Assembly (NCBI RefSeq): GCF_019219075.1
Contig: NZ_JAHUWJ010000014.1
Location: forward strand, 62,001-126,000
Length of the DNA: 64,000 nt
Reading direction: 5' to 3'
Source: Chitinophaga sp. sic0106
Lineage (GTDB): Bacteria; Bacteroidota; Bacteroidia; Chitinophagales; Chitinophagaceae
The notes under the pieces are model-generated. The model was given only the letters and a program-made list of their open reading frames with translations, was not told the DNA's origin and did no database searches. Positions 24,828 through 34,433 of the stretch are shown piece by piece. The number at the start of each line of letters is the position of its first letter. Within the stretch, counting starts at the first letter, position 1. The position numbers were made by a program, and so were the translations under genes.

Positions 24828-26135
24828 TTATTGTGCAGGGTCGGCTGGGGTGTTGGGGTTATCATTCCGTTCAACGAGCGGATAAGGGAAGTAGGTACGC
24901 TTACGTTCAGACGCTGGTCTGCCGAAGCGGCGACTATCTTCCAGTTCCTGTCCGGCCAGGTATAATTCTATTCTCCTATGCTTATAAATGGAATCGAGTA
25001 ATGCTGCTGGGGAGGCTACGCTGGTGATGGCGGGGAGGCCGGCGCCTACGCCATAGATATCACCGGCAGGTTGTTTGGTAACCACCTTATTGAGTTCTAT
25101 CAGGCCGTTGGTGACATCGCTTTTACGCGCGTAACACTCTGCTTTAATCAAAGTCATTTCACCTGGTAAATACACTGGAATCTGCGCGGTAGTAGAAGTC
25201 CAGAAACCTTTGATACCCCATTTGAGTGAAGAGGTAGGGTTTCTCAGCAAATAAAATGGCAGGCGCTGGTCAGCATTCTCCGGGCGGAACCCAACTGGTA
25301 AGCCCATGGTAGAATCCGTAGCCTGGTAGATGTTGCTGGTAGAAGCCACCAGGAAAAAGATCGGGTTGTTTACCTGGTCATTAAAGTTAAGAGTGGATTT
25401 AACGGTGAGGCTCGCCTTATCTGCTGCGGCCAAAGCTACATCATAATCGCCTGCACAAAGGGCATACCTTGCTTTCAGCGCATACAACGAGTTGAGCACA
25501 TTTACCCCTGCCGGTACATACGGTGTAAAATTGCTGCCTATAGGCGTTGCCGTGATGGTGTTAATCGCATTATCCAGCACACCTACTGCCTTGCGATAAC
25601 CAGCCTGACCGCTAATGAAAGCTACCGGTGCTGTATTAGCGCCAGGAAAACCACTGGTATCAGGTACCTGCTCAAAAAAAGCGGCCTGCGTACCTATCGC
25701 CCAGGCTTTATACAAGGAAGCATAGGCGATTACACCACTTGCAAAACCTGGATCAGTAATTACTTTCGGTGTAGTAGTTAAGATTCTGTTAGACTCATAA
25801 ATTATTTTGTTGCTGGTAGCCCACAGCTGGTTTATAACGGAATTGGTATTTAATACCGCAACTCCACCGGTTTGCAGCTGCGCTTCATCCACGTTACCCG
25901 TGTTGGTTACAAACGTTTCACCGGTAAGGATGCTACCTGCGGTAACCGAATTATAAAGCAATCCTGTACGATCCTTTACATAATAGGCCTGCAAACCCAC
26001 TGCTACATCCGCAATGGCGGCAGGGGTGCTGTAAGCCTGATCAGACGAGGGTCCGCTCGGGTCTGAAAAATTTTTGGAACAGGAGGTGGCAATGGCCAGC
26101 GTTCCTATCAGGCAATATTTAATATATTGATTCAT
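24828..26135 (-). CDS. SusD/RagB-like outer-membrane lipoprotein
   Basis: A 435-residue lipoprotein with Cys19 (AIATSCSKNFSDP). It has the SusD pattern of helices and the C-terminal YKHRRIELYLAGQELEDSRR segment followed by the YFPYPLVERNDNP end typical of RagB members. It is 20 bp downstream of its SusC partner. The shorter length and Ala/Thr-rich middle suggest a distinct subgroup. The locus also holds a DeoR regulator and a GH9-CE4 enzyme, so the ligand is probably a glycan. Confidence 0.92.
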   Translation of the reverse strand: MNQYIKYCLIGTLAIATSCSKNFSDPSGPSSDQAYSTPAAIADVAVGLQAYYVKDRTGLLYNSVTAGSILTGETFVTNTGNVDEAQLQTGGVAVLNTNSVINQLWATSNKIIYESNRILTTTPKVITDPGFASGVIAYASLYKAWAIGTQAAFFEQVPDTSGFPGANTAPVAFISGQAGYRKAVGVLDNAINTITATPIGSNFTPYVPAGVNVLNSLYALKARYALCAGDYDVALAAADKASLTVKSTLNFNDQVNNPIFFLVASTSNIYQATDSTMGLPVGFRPENADQRLPFYLLRNPTSSLKWGIKGFWTSTTAQIPVYLPGEMTLIKAECYARKSDVTNGLIELNKVVTKQPAGDIYGVGAGLPAITSVASPAALLDSIYKHRRIELYLAGQELEDSRRFGRPASERKRTYFPYPLVERNDNPNTPADPAQ

Positions 26136-26155
26136 GACTTTTCTCTTTTAAGGAT

Positions 26156-29100
26156 TTAGAATTTTGCACGTACACCAATGCTGTAGGTTCTGGGAATAGG
26201 AACAGCACCAAAGTCAATACCACGCAGCAGCGTACTCTGACCAGCAGCATTTACTTCCGGATCATATCCTTTATAGTTATCCCATGACACCAGGTTACGG
26301 CCGCTGGCCATCACCGTCAGATCACTGAATCCTTTTATTTTTCCAAAATTATAAGAGAGTGCTACTTCACGCAGTTTTACGAAAGAGCCATCGTCAATCC
26401 TGAATTCCTGTATCTGGTATACACCGTTGATGTATCCGCGAGGCAGCAGGCCAAGGTCTTCTGCTTCTGCAACTTTACCGTTGTCCACACCCTGGCGGGT
26501 TCTGTAGTCAGCGTTAAATACATCCACACCCTGTACGATATCCAGCTGGGTATGTAAAGTCAGGCTTTTCCAGGTGAAGTCGTTGGTAATGGTAGAAGTG
26601 TAATCCGGATTCGGGTCACCGATTTTTTTATTCAGCACAGCGCCGGTAGGCAGGCCGTTGCCATCACGGCCAGGGGTATACGTAAGTGAAGTATTCTGCA
26701 CGCCTCTTTCAGTGAGTGGAATCCCGTTGGCATCTTTGATAATATTACCGCTGTTATCCCTCGCATAAAATGCGCCATAGAAAAATCCGATAGGCTCATT
26801 TTGAGCGATACTTACGCTGGCACCACCGATATTATTATACAGGATCAGACCACCACCAATATCAGTAGCTTTGTTTCTGTTTCTGTTAAAGATGCCGGTG
26901 AAATCCCATCTGAAATCCTTGGTTTTTACCGGAGTGGCATTCAATACCACTTCAATACCATTATTTTCCAGGGTACCAATATTGGCCTGGTAAGAGGTAA
27001 AACCATCGGTTGGTGCAATAGCTCTGGCAATCAGCAGGTCTTTTACTTTCTTACGATAGTAGTTAACGCTAAGGCCTATACGATCACCGAGGAAAGCCAT
27101 GTCTGTACCGAATTCCAGCTCTTGCTGCCTTTCAGGTTTCACGTTAGGATCGGTGTAGGTCAGTGGCGACTGGAATGCAGATGCACCGATGAAAGCGGTT
27201 GCGTTATAGGTATTGAATCGTGCATATGCCGGAATACCGGTCAGGTTACCTGACTCACCGTAAGCAGCCCTGAATTTCAGGAAAGTCCACCATTTAGCGA
27301 TATTGGAATTTTTCCAGTAATCGGCGCCGGACAATACATAGCTACCACTCAGCTTGGAGTACAGCTGATTGCGCTCATCCTTTCCGAATACAGAAGAACC
27401 GTCCAGTCGCAATGCACCGGTAATGAACAACTGGTCCTTGTATTTAAAGTTTTGCTGGATGAACTCCCCGGCAATACTCAGCTCTGTACGCTGATCTTCG
27501 CCCGGAATGATGGTGGCGGCTTTGGCAGCACTCTGTACAAATGGTGGCAAACCTCTTCCCTGAATCATAGTATAGTTCATCTTCTGGTATTGCACGGAGT
27601 AACCTACCTGTGTAACGGAAGAAAAGTTTTCGCTGATCTGCGCATTATAAGTAGCATTCACGTCATGATTGATCATGAACGATACATTGGTAGCCGCACT
27701 GGAATAACCATTGAGCGTAGGGTTATTAGGGTTACCTCCTCCGTAAAATCCGGTGCTTACAAAGTAAGCATATGGCGGAATCAAAGTAGTTCCGTTCTGG
27801 GAGTAATTATCTATACCCATTTTATAATCTATACTCAAATTCTTGATGGGCTTAATAGATAAGCCTGCACCGGCAATAATACGGCCAGTGGTTTGACGCT
27901 GGTCGAAATCTTCAATGATAGACACCGGGTTCACACGGCCCAGGTTACCCACCTTCATAAGGTTACCAATGGCATCACGCTTTTGGATATCATAGTAGTT
28001 ACCCAGGATAGTGATAGAGTTCATTGGTGAGTAAAAAGTATTACCATCAGGTTTTTCGTTGGACTTGCTATACACATAGTTCATAGAACCATTGAAGGTG
28101 AGCCATTTGGTAATTTCCTGGTCCAGGTTCAGGCGGAAACTGTAACGACTAAAATCAGTGTTTCTGATAATACCCTGGTTATACATATAACTGGCAGAAG
28201 CAAAGTATTTCGTTTTATCGCGGCCGCCTGCTACGGATACGTTATTGTCTGTACCTACGCCGGTACGGAAAATATAATCCTGGTAATCGTAACGACTTAC
28301 AGGAGTAGTAGCAGTAGTTAAAGGTGGGGTACCGATATTGTTTTGAGTGGACTCATTAGGATCGCCTCCAAACTTTGTTGGCGCCTTATTTACTTCCAGC
28401 TTTTTACGGATTTCGTTCAGGTTAAAGCTGGTAGAGAAATTAACTACCGGCTTACCTTCTGCACCTCTCTTAGTGAATATCTGTACCACACCCGCATTTG
28501 CACGGGAACCATAGATAGCTGCTGCGGCAGCGCCGTTGAGTACTTCAATCCGTTCGATATCCGCAGGGTTAATATCCGCCATACGGCTCTGGCCAATGGT
28601 ACCAACGGTATTACCTCCGTTATAGTTAGGGTCTGTATTGGTTACGCGGGTAGTACTGTTATCAATAATTACCCCATCAATAATATACAAAGGCTCAGAA
28701 GAACCGCTGATAGTACTGATACCACGAAGCCTTACCGACATAGCGCCGGAAGGATCACCGGAGTTCTGGATAATCTGTGCACCGGCGGTTTTACCTTGCA
28801 ACGCGGTGAGCACGTTGCTGGTAGCGCCTTTGTTCAATGCATCTGCTTTTACAGAACTGATATAACTACCCAGCTGGCGGCGGGTGGTACCGGCAGAAGT
28901 ACCGGTTACTACTACCTCATCCAGTTTGGATACGTCTTCTGCCATAGTAGCATCTACAGTAGTGCTGCCACTGGCGCTAACGGTCACCTGTTTTTGTTGT
29001 TGCTGAAAACCAATGCCGGAAAACACAAGTGTGTAAGTACCTGCGGGCTGCGTAAGACGAACGGTATATTTACCATCCGCATCCGTTTGTGCGCCCTGGT

Positions 29101-29269
29101 TGGTGTTTCTAACGGCAATGGTTATACCGGGAACTGCAGTGCCTTTTTCATCCGTAACTTTTCCCGAAATAACGAATTGCGCGGATGCTGCCAGGGACAG
29201 GAAGCAGCATAGCAGAAAGAGCAACATGGTGCGCGGACACGCTGCCCATTTGAATCGGAGCAATTTCAT
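26156..29269 (-). CDS. SusC/RagA family TonB-dependent transporter
   Basis: A 1037-residue outer-membrane transporter without an STN domain. The signal peptide (to about 30, AASAQ) is followed by a carboxypeptidase-regulatory-like domain (SGKVTDEKGTAVPGITIAVR), a plug with IERIEVLNGAAAAAIYGSRA, and the barrel ending in PRTYSIGVRAKF. Lack of STN means regulation does not go through FecR here; the DeoR-type gene about 100 bp upstream is the nearest regulator. It forms a pair with the SusD gene. Confidence 0.95.
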   Translation of the reverse strand: MKLLRFKWAACPRTMLLFLLCCFLSLAASAQFVISGKVTDEKGTAVPGITIAVRNTNQGAQTDADGKYTVRLTQPAGTYTLVFSGIGFQQQQKQVTVSASGSTTVDATMAEDVSKLDEVVVTGTSAGTTRRQLGSYISSVKADALNKGATSNVLTALQGKTAGAQIIQNSGDPSGAMSVRLRGISTISGSSEPLYIIDGVIIDNSTTRVTNTDPNYNGGNTVGTIGQSRMADINPADIERIEVLNGAAAAAIYGSRANAGVVQIFTKRGAEGKPVVNFSTSFNLNEIRKKLEVNKAPTKFGGDPNESTQNNIGTPPLTTATTPVSRYDYQDYIFRTGVGTDNNVSVAGGRDKTKYFASASYMYNQGIIRNTDFSRYSFRLNLDQEITKWLTFNGSMNYVYSKSNEKPDGNTFYSPMNSITILGNYYDIQKRDAIGNLMKVGNLGRVNPVSIIEDFDQRQTTGRIIAGAGLSIKPIKNLSIDYKMGIDNYSQNGTTLIPPYAYFVSTGFYGGGNPNNPTLNGYSSAATNVSFMINHDVNATYNAQISENFSSVTQVGYSVQYQKMNYTMIQGRGLPPFVQSAAKAATIIPGEDQRTELSIAGEFIQQNFKYKDQLFITGALRLDGSSVFGKDERNQLYSKLSGSYVLSGADYWKNSNIAKWWTFLKFRAAYGESGNLTGIPAYARFNTYNATAFIGASAFQSPLTYTDPNVKPERQQELEFGTDMAFLGDRIGLSVNYYRKKVKDLLIARAIAPTDGFTSYQANIGTLENNGIEVVLNATPVKTKDFRWDFTGIFNRNRNKATDIGGGLILYNNIGGASVSIAQNEPIGFFYGAFYARDNSGNIIKDANGIPLTERGVQNTSLTYTPGRDGNGLPTGAVLNKKIGDPNPDYTSTITNDFTWKSLTLHTQLDIVQGVDVFNADYRTRQGVDNGKVAEAEDLGLLPRGYINGVYQIQEFRIDDGSFVKLREVALSYNFGKIKGFSDLTVMASGRNLVSWDNYKGYDPEVNAAGQSTLLRGIDFGAVPIPRTYSIGVRAKF

Positions 29270-29371
29270 AATTGTTGTTTAGACTTGTTGATAAATGGGT
29301 ATTGTACCACCCGTTCCAGGCAAAGCTTCTGGTTACATTCGAATAGTTGGGCAATTAAAGGATGGCTTCCA

Positions 29372-30118
29372 TTACAGGATTTTTACTCCTTTCTTGCCGT
29401 ACGGTATTAATTTCTTTGCCTTTGGCTGTAATTCCGTTATTATAATATCTATTGCATCAATATCACAGACTTTCAAACGGTCTGCTGTATCTACTTTTTC
29501 TGAAATGGATAGGGCCACCACTTTCCTGGAGGTGGCAATCATAGCTTTCTTCACCTGCACCACCTCCCAGTCATTATCTGTAAGGCCTGCATCAGCGTCT
29601 ATTGCATTTACACCGAGGAAGCACAGGTCTGCACGGATATTCATGATTTTGGTAATCGCTTCTCCTCCTACGGTGATTTTCGAATCTTTGGCCAGCTTAT
29701 CCCCGATCACTATTACTTCGATGTTCGGGTGATTGGCGTATTCAAAGGCGGCCGGCAAACTCACGGTAATAAACGTGGCGCGTAAATCTTCCGGTAACAT
29801 CCTCGCCATTTCCATGATGGTAGTACCACCGGTGGTGAGTACAAACATCCCGTCCTGTATGAGCTGCACGGCCTTCATGGCAATAATGCGTTTTTCTGCG
29901 GCAGCGTATACGTCGTGGGATACAATACCATCGCGGTACGACTTCGATAATGCGCCCCCATGTACTTTCAGAATCTTTCCTTCCCGGGCCAGTTCGGTAA
30001 GGTCTCTGCGGATAGTGTCTTCCGATACCTGAAGCTGCTCGCTCAAGTGGGAGGACAATACCTTATTGTGCAGGTTTACCTGATGGAGTATATAGGCCTG
30101 GCGTTCTTCTTTTAACAT
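29372..30118 (-). CDS. DeoR/GlpR family transcriptional regulator
   Basis: A 248-residue repressor-type protein. The N-terminal DeoR winged HTH (LKEERQAYILHQVNLHNKVL, QLQVSEDTIRRDLTELAREG) is followed by a sugar-phosphate isomerase-like effector domain (FVLTTGGTTIMEMARML, CFLGVNAIDADAGLTDND). ATG 30118 is used; an upstream ATG at 30157 adds residues without family character. Members usually sense phosphorylated sugars. It sits between the GH9-CE4 enzyme and the SusCD pair, so it probably controls this locus. Confidence 0.92.
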   Translation of the reverse strand: MLKEERQAYILHQVNLHNKVLSSHLSEQLQVSEDTIRRDLTELAREGKILKVHGGALSKSYRDGIVSHDVYAAAEKRIIAMKAVQLIQDGMFVLTTGGTTIMEMARMLPEDLRATFITVSLPAAFEYANHPNIEVIVIGDKLAKDSKITVGGEAITKIMNIRADLCFLGVNAIDADAGLTDNDWEVVQVKKAMIATSRKVVALSISEKVDTADRLKVCDIDAIDIIITELQPKAKKLIPYGKKGVKIL

Positions 30119-30170
30119 GGATACAAATCTTCCGTCAAATTCGGCAAAAAAATGCATGAAACCAAATATA

Positions 30171-30192
30171 AACCCGCAAAATTTTGCGGGTT
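30171..30192. terminator. Palindromic terminator after GH9-CE4
   Basis: A perfect 22-bp palindrome (arm AACCCGCAAAA) begins 10 nt past the GH9-CE4 stop on the minus strand and is followed by a T-rich stretch. It should separate the enzyme transcript from the DeoR gene. Confidence 0.65.
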
Positions 30193-30202
30193 CGTGCCGG
30201 AA

Positions 30203-32656
30203 TTAAGGCCGGAGTAATTCGTCAACCCGCACAAATCGGTATCCTCTTTCCTTTAAGCTGCTGATCAGCGCAGGTAAATAGGGGTAAAATTTATCTGTAC
30301 GACGAGGATCAGTTCCAATATGTAATAAGAGCATAAACCCGTTGAGCCCTTGCTCATGTCCTTTTTCGTATGCCAGCACAGCCTCCAGTATCTCCCGGCT
30401 ACCTATATAATTTTTTAAACCGGGATAAGTATAATCCGCATTTGACCGCGTACCTGGGGTAAAAGAAACCAGTTGTAATCCTTCTGCTGTTGTCCAGTCC
30501 GCCACCTGCTGGTTATACCACTCATACGGCGGCAAAAAATAAGGTGCAGCCGCTTTTTTGATCCCCGCTTTATCCAGCTCCCGGTAAGCATTTGCCAGAT
30601 CTGTTCGAAACGAATCCCGTGTTACCAGCATGCTATCCCGATGTACCCAATCGCAATACAATAAATGCTTATCCGAATGTGTACCTAAATAATGCCCATT
30701 CCGCTTTAATTGTTGAATAACTTTTGGAAAATGCCGATAAAAATTTCCGGTAAGGAAAAAGGAACCTTTGATATTGGCTGTTTTTAAATTTTGGGAGATA
30801 GTAGCGGCACCGTCGGCAAACTCGTCGCCGGTAAATACGAGTGCCAGCTGCTTTTGAGCAGGGTTACCCCGGATGATGCCACCAGCGGCCTGCCTCGGCG
30901 CCTCGCCGGCCATGGCTGCCAGCAGGTACACCAGCGACGCTGTACCGTCCATCGTTGGTTCGTTGGTACTGTAATCCCCCATATCATCGTGATACACGGC
31001 CAGGTTACTCTGAAAATCCGCGTACTCGTCCGGCTCCGATAATTTAATACCTATCAGGTTCTGGTAAATGGCAGTATACACGGGCCCATCCACCAAACCT
31101 CCATCCACGGGCAACTTGGCAACGGTGCTGAAAGCCGCATGCGGGTCCGTAGGGTAATCCCCGTTAGCAGGCAAGCCATACACCATGCTGGTACCCCAGG
31201 GATTACAGCCAAACAACCAGTCTATATTCGCCTGCTCCAACTCCCGAAAAGCGGTGTCTTTAGTGAGCTGCCGGTACCAATAACATTGCATGGCAAAAGA
31301 TACCGTCAGGTTATTACTGCACCAGATAAAGGGGATAGCCCGGTAGAAGGCATTCCCGGCCGCCTTTTTCCACACGCGGCTGATGCCTTCGCGGTAATAG
31401 CCGGTAACTGTTGTACGTTCCGCAGCTGGCAAGGATTTAGCCAGTTCATAATGCCCCAGGTTAATAAACGGATACCATTGGTAATGATTGGCGGTATCTT
31501 TTCCCAACCAGGGCGTAATCTTTTCCTGACTGCTGTATTGCAGGGCATCCTGCAGGTAGCGCGACTCCCGGCTTTGCTGATACAGGCTGGCAGCAGCCAG
31601 CTCCATATCATCTGTCCAGTTGTCCTCCGCATAAATATAGGGCGATAATACAGAGGCGGTTTGGCATACGCCCGGCTGACGGACGCCCATCTGGTAACTG
31701 GATAGCGCCCGTTTGCGCAGCAGTGCCGCCCACGCAGGATCAGCATCTCCATAAATGCCAGCCGCTAAAGAAAATGCACTGGAAAACTTACCTGCGGTAG
31801 AGGCCACGCCGGTAGACTTATTTTTATACTTCCCCAGGCCCTGCGGCATGCCCGTACAGAAATACACCGGGCGCTCAAAACCTTTCCCATAAAACGGATC
31901 TTCTTTAGGCAGGCGCAGGCCTTTATGATCACGGTCGTCCGCGATCTGGTTAAACATAATATTATCAGCAGGATGCATTTTAAGCAGCCATTGCAGGCCC
32001 CAGCGGGCCTCATCTAATACATCACTCACCTGATTGCCGCCAGGCAAACCGTTGGCAGCATATTGATCAGTAAAGACCTGCGGAAAATCGCGGTACGCCG
32101 CCAGCAGATGCCAGGTGGCATTGGCAGAAGTGGTTACATATTGCAGGTAGTCCGTGGCATCGTGCCAGCCACCAGCTACATCAATGCGGGTACTGTCGGG
32201 CATGGGGCCATACATCGTATAGCCGTCGTGGGTATGACAACTATCCCGTAGCACCGGATTAAACCAGCTACGCTGCTGCCGCATATACCGCAGGCAAAAA
32301 TCCGCCATGCCATTATATACGTTATCGGCTATACGAAAAAAAGGGGAGTAGATATTTCCGGCTTTCAGCCGATAGGTACCGGTTTTTTTATAGGGAGAGA
32401 AATTAAGTCGCGCAGTATGTGTAAATGGCCCGTAACTCCCAAAGTCCTTGCTGGCAGTGGCACTGAGCACCACTTCGCCCGACGCGGAATCGATCAGTTG
32501 AAAGTCCTTTGGAGTGGTATGGTCCTTTGAGCCGAAAACGGCTACTTTAATGCCGCCTGGTAAGTATCCCAGCTGGTTGATCCGTATCCATTGCTGCTGT
32601 GCGTTGGCGAAGCCAGCGAGCAACAGCGTTAATGCTATGGCGAATAGTTTTTTCAT
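30203..32656 (-). CDS. GH9 glycoside hydrolase fused to CE4-like polysaccharide deacetylase
   Basis: An 817-residue secreted two-enzyme protein. Residues 1-19 are a signal peptide, 20-108 an Ig-like cellulase N-terminal domain, and about 112-585 a GH9 catalytic domain with AGGWHDATD (Asp166/Asp169, base) and STNEPT (Glu565, acid). Residues 600-815 are a NodB-like deacetylase with TGDE at 608-611, HSDKH at 659-663 and LLLHIG near 778. The metal-binding Asp of the usual TxDD is Glu611 here. GH9 enzymes cut beta-1,4-glucans, and some are exo-glucosaminidases. A deacetylase in the same chain points to an acetylated or amino-sugar substrate, which is inference. Confidence 0.88.
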   Translation of the reverse strand: MKKLFAIALTLLLAGFANAQQQWIRINQLGYLPGGIKVAVFGSKDHTTPKDFQLIDSASGEVVLSATASKDFGSYGPFTHTARLNFSPYKKTGTYRLKAGNIYSPFFRIADNVYNGMADFCLRYMRQQRSWFNPVLRDSCHTHDGYTMYGPMPDSTRIDVAGGWHDATDYLQYVTTSANATWHLLAAYRDFPQVFTDQYAANGLPGGNQVSDVLDEARWGLQWLLKMHPADNIMFNQIADDRDHKGLRLPKEDPFYGKGFERPVYFCTGMPQGLGKYKNKSTGVASTAGKFSSAFSLAAGIYGDADPAWAALLRKRALSSYQMGVRQPGVCQTASVLSPYIYAEDNWTDDMELAAASLYQQSRESRYLQDALQYSSQEKITPWLGKDTANHYQWYPFINLGHYELAKSLPAAERTTVTGYYREGISRVWKKAAGNAFYRAIPFIWCSNNLTVSFAMQCYWYRQLTKDTAFRELEQANIDWLFGCNPWGTSMVYGLPANGDYPTDPHAAFSTVAKLPVDGGLVDGPVYTAIYQNLIGIKLSEPDEYADFQSNLAVYHDDMGDYSTNEPTMDGTASLVYLLAAMAGEAPRQAAGGIIRGNPAQKQLALVFTGDEFADGAATISQNLKTANIKGSFFLTGNFYRHFPKVIQQLKRNGHYLGTHSDKHLLYCDWVHRDSMLVTRDSFRTDLANAYRELDKAGIKKAAAPYFLPPYEWYNQQVADWTTAEGLQLVSFTPGTRSNADYTYPGLKNYIGSREILEAVLAYEKGHEQGLNGFMLLLHIGTDPRRTDKFYPYLPALISSLKERGYRFVRVDELLRP

Positions 32657-32712
32657 GAGCTTCCGTGGATTAGGTGAATAAAGCTATTAAAAGTTATTCA
32701 CTTGGTTTTGGG

Positions 32713-32783
32713 CCGTTGTTTTCCGTGCGCCTGAGGCGCACGGAAAACAACGGTTAGAAGGGGCCGCAGGCCCCTTCTAACCG
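32713..32783. repeat. Overlapping tandem hairpin element, copy 1
   Basis: The first hairpin has perfect 19-nt arms (32713-32731, 32735-32753) around loop TGA. The second has perfect 15-nt arms (32751-32765, 32769-32783) around loop GCA. The arms share CGG at 32751-32753. Both loops are framed by CC and GG. The element ends 5 nt from the stop of the flavin monooxygenase gene and may serve as its terminator. Confidence 0.75.
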
Positions 32784-32788
32784 GCAGA

Positions 32789-33934
32789 CTACCACTTCAA
32801 ACTATACAAAAATTCCATTTGCTGCTGCGTAATGCTGTTAGGCACCATACGCACCAACCTGTCACGCAGACTGATTGCCAATATGCCTTTCCAGTTGGTG
32901 ATTTGCGCCAGCTGCCAGGAGATGCCTACTACTTTCTTCACCCTGTCGATCCGGCTGTCCTGGTATTTTTTAAAAGCTGCCGCAATAGTAGTTTCCTGCT
33001 TCAGGCAGCGGGCCAGCATGAGTGCATCTTCAATGGCCTGACTGGCGCCCTGGCCGAGGTTTGGCGTGGTGGCATGGCAGGCATCGCCCAGTAATACCAC
33101 TTTATCCTTGTACCAGGTGCTGATAGGTTTGAAGTCGTATAAGTCAGCACGGAGCAGCATTTCCGGCTGGATGGCTGCTACTATCTGTTGCATCCTTTCA
33201 CTGAAACCTGCCAGTTCTTTTTTCATAAATGCGATAGCTTCACTGTTGGTAAAAGGCTGGCCTGCGGGCATTTTTTTGGTAAACCAAAAGTAAACCAGGT
33301 CGCCATCTACCTGCATATAGGAGGCGCGCAAACCATTACCGTTGCCCCATACTTCGGTGGCGTTCATTTGTTCGTCGTGGGATAAGGTCATGGGGATGAT
33401 GGCGCGCCAGCAGGTTTGACCGGAGTAGCGGTATTGCGCCGGTACCACATATTTTTCCCGTACTACAGAGCGGATACCATCTGCACCGATCAGGAGATCG
33501 GCGGTGGCGGTGCTGCCATCTTCGAAATAGGCTACTACGCCGTGGGGATGGTGTTCCAGGCGCTGAAAGTTTTTTCCCCAGTGCACGGCTTTCGTTACGG
33601 CTTGCAGCAGTTTTTGCTGAAGGGTGGCCCGGTGAATCATATGTGCACCCTGCCCATAACGTTGCCGGATATACGCATTGCTCACTTTCTGCAATACTTT
33701 CCCTTTGTAGTTGCTTACAAAAATATTTTCAGGGAAGATGGAAATGTTGCGGATGGCTTCACCTACGCCTAATCGCTCATACACCGTCATAGCATTACCG
33801 CCCAGCATGATGCCGGCACCAACGGCGCGGCATTCCGGAACGGCATCATAGATTTCGTAGTCGATTCCTTGCTGTTGCAGCGCTATGGCGGTGGTGAGTC
33901 CACCGATACCAGCGCCGATGATGATCGCTTTCAT
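32789..33934 (-). CDS. FAD-dependent monooxygenase
   Basis: A 381-residue class A flavoprotein monooxygenase. The N-terminal dinucleotide motif GAGIGGLTTAIALQQQG, the central ADLLIGADGIRSVVR (DG motif) and the second FAD motif GDACHATTPNLGQGASQAIE are all present. The sequence is closest in style to FAD-dependent urate or salicylate hydroxylase-like enzymes; lack of a signal peptide places it in the cytoplasm. It is divergent from a small SRPBCC gene across about 100 bp that holds a 7-bp inverted repeat. The substrate is unknown. Confidence 0.9.
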   Translation of the reverse strand: MKAIIIGAGIGGLTTAIALQQQGIDYEIYDAVPECRAVGAGIMLGGNAMTVYERLGVGEAIRNISIFPENIFVSNYKGKVLQKVSNAYIRQRYGQGAHMIHRATLQQKLLQAVTKAVHWGKNFQRLEHHPHGVVAYFEDGSTATADLLIGADGIRSVVREKYVVPAQYRYSGQTCWRAIIPMTLSHDEQMNATEVWGNGNGLRASYMQVDGDLVYFWFTKKMPAGQPFTNSEAIAFMKKELAGFSERMQQIVAAIQPEMLLRADLYDFKPISTWYKDKVVLLGDACHATTPNLGQGASQAIEDALMLARCLKQETTIAAAFKKYQDSRIDRVKKVVGISWQLAQITNWKGILAISLRDRLVRMVPNSITQQQMEFLYSLKW

Positions 33935-33979
33935 GGGTATCTGAATTATTCCGATGCAAAGGTAAGGACGCTGCTTTTA

Positions 33980-34003
33980 AAATTAGTACATTTGGCCTAA
34001 TTT
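33980..34003. promoter_or_regulatory. Inverted repeat AAATTAG-N10-CTAATTT
   Basis: Perfect 7-bp arms lie between the divergent monooxygenase and SRPBCC genes, 34 bp upstream of the latter. It is a candidate operator for a dimeric regulator of both promoters. No regulator gene is adjacent. Confidence 0.35.
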
Positions 34004-34037
34004 ATTTTTATTTTTAACAATTGCCTAGCTTTGGCGC

Positions 34038-34424
34038 ATGAAAGATTTCAAAAAGCATTTCATTGTACGTGCTGAGCCGGAGGAGGTTTATGCAGCACTC
34101 ACCAATCCGGCTACCATTCAGCTGTGGACTGGCGAAAAGGCAGTTATGAGCACTGAGCCGGGCACGGAATTCTCCCTTTGGGAGGACAGCATTGTGGGTC
34201 GTAACCTGGAATTTGAAGAGGGCAGAAAGATTGTGCAGGAGTGGTATTTCGGGGAAGAAGAGGCAGAGGAGCCTTCTATTGTAACGATCATTTTGCATCC
34301 ATCGAAAAAGGGTACCGATGTGGAATTAAAGCATACTAATATCCCGGATGAGGCTTTTGAAGATATTACGGAAGGATGGGCGACCCAGTATTTTGGGGCG
34401 CTGATTGAGTTTTATGAAGATTAA
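34038..34424 (+). CDS. SRPBCC (AHSA1-like) domain protein
   Basis: A 128-residue START-fold protein. The pattern FIVRAEPEEVYAALTNPATIQLWTG at the N-terminus and the C-terminal EGWATQYFGALIEFYED helix are typical of the AHSA1-like SRPBCC family. It is acidic and has no signal peptide. Such proteins bind hydrophobic ligands or act as Hsp90 co-chaperone-like modules; no specific function can be read here. It ends at the second overlapping-hairpin element. Confidence 0.85.
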   Translation: MKDFKKHFIVRAEPEEVYAALTNPATIQLWTGEKAVMSTEPGTEFSLWEDSIVGRNLEFEEGRKIVQEWYFGEEEAEEPSIVTIILHPSKKGTDVELKHTNIPDEAFEDITEGWATQYFGALIEFYED

Positions 34425-34433
34425 TGCATTTTT

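Noticed and set aside
32789..33934. TetX-like tetracycline-inactivating monooxygenase
   Set aside because: The FAD motifs are shared by the whole class A family; the C-terminal part and the GDACHATTPNLGQG segment fit urate or salicylate hydroxylase-like enzymes better.
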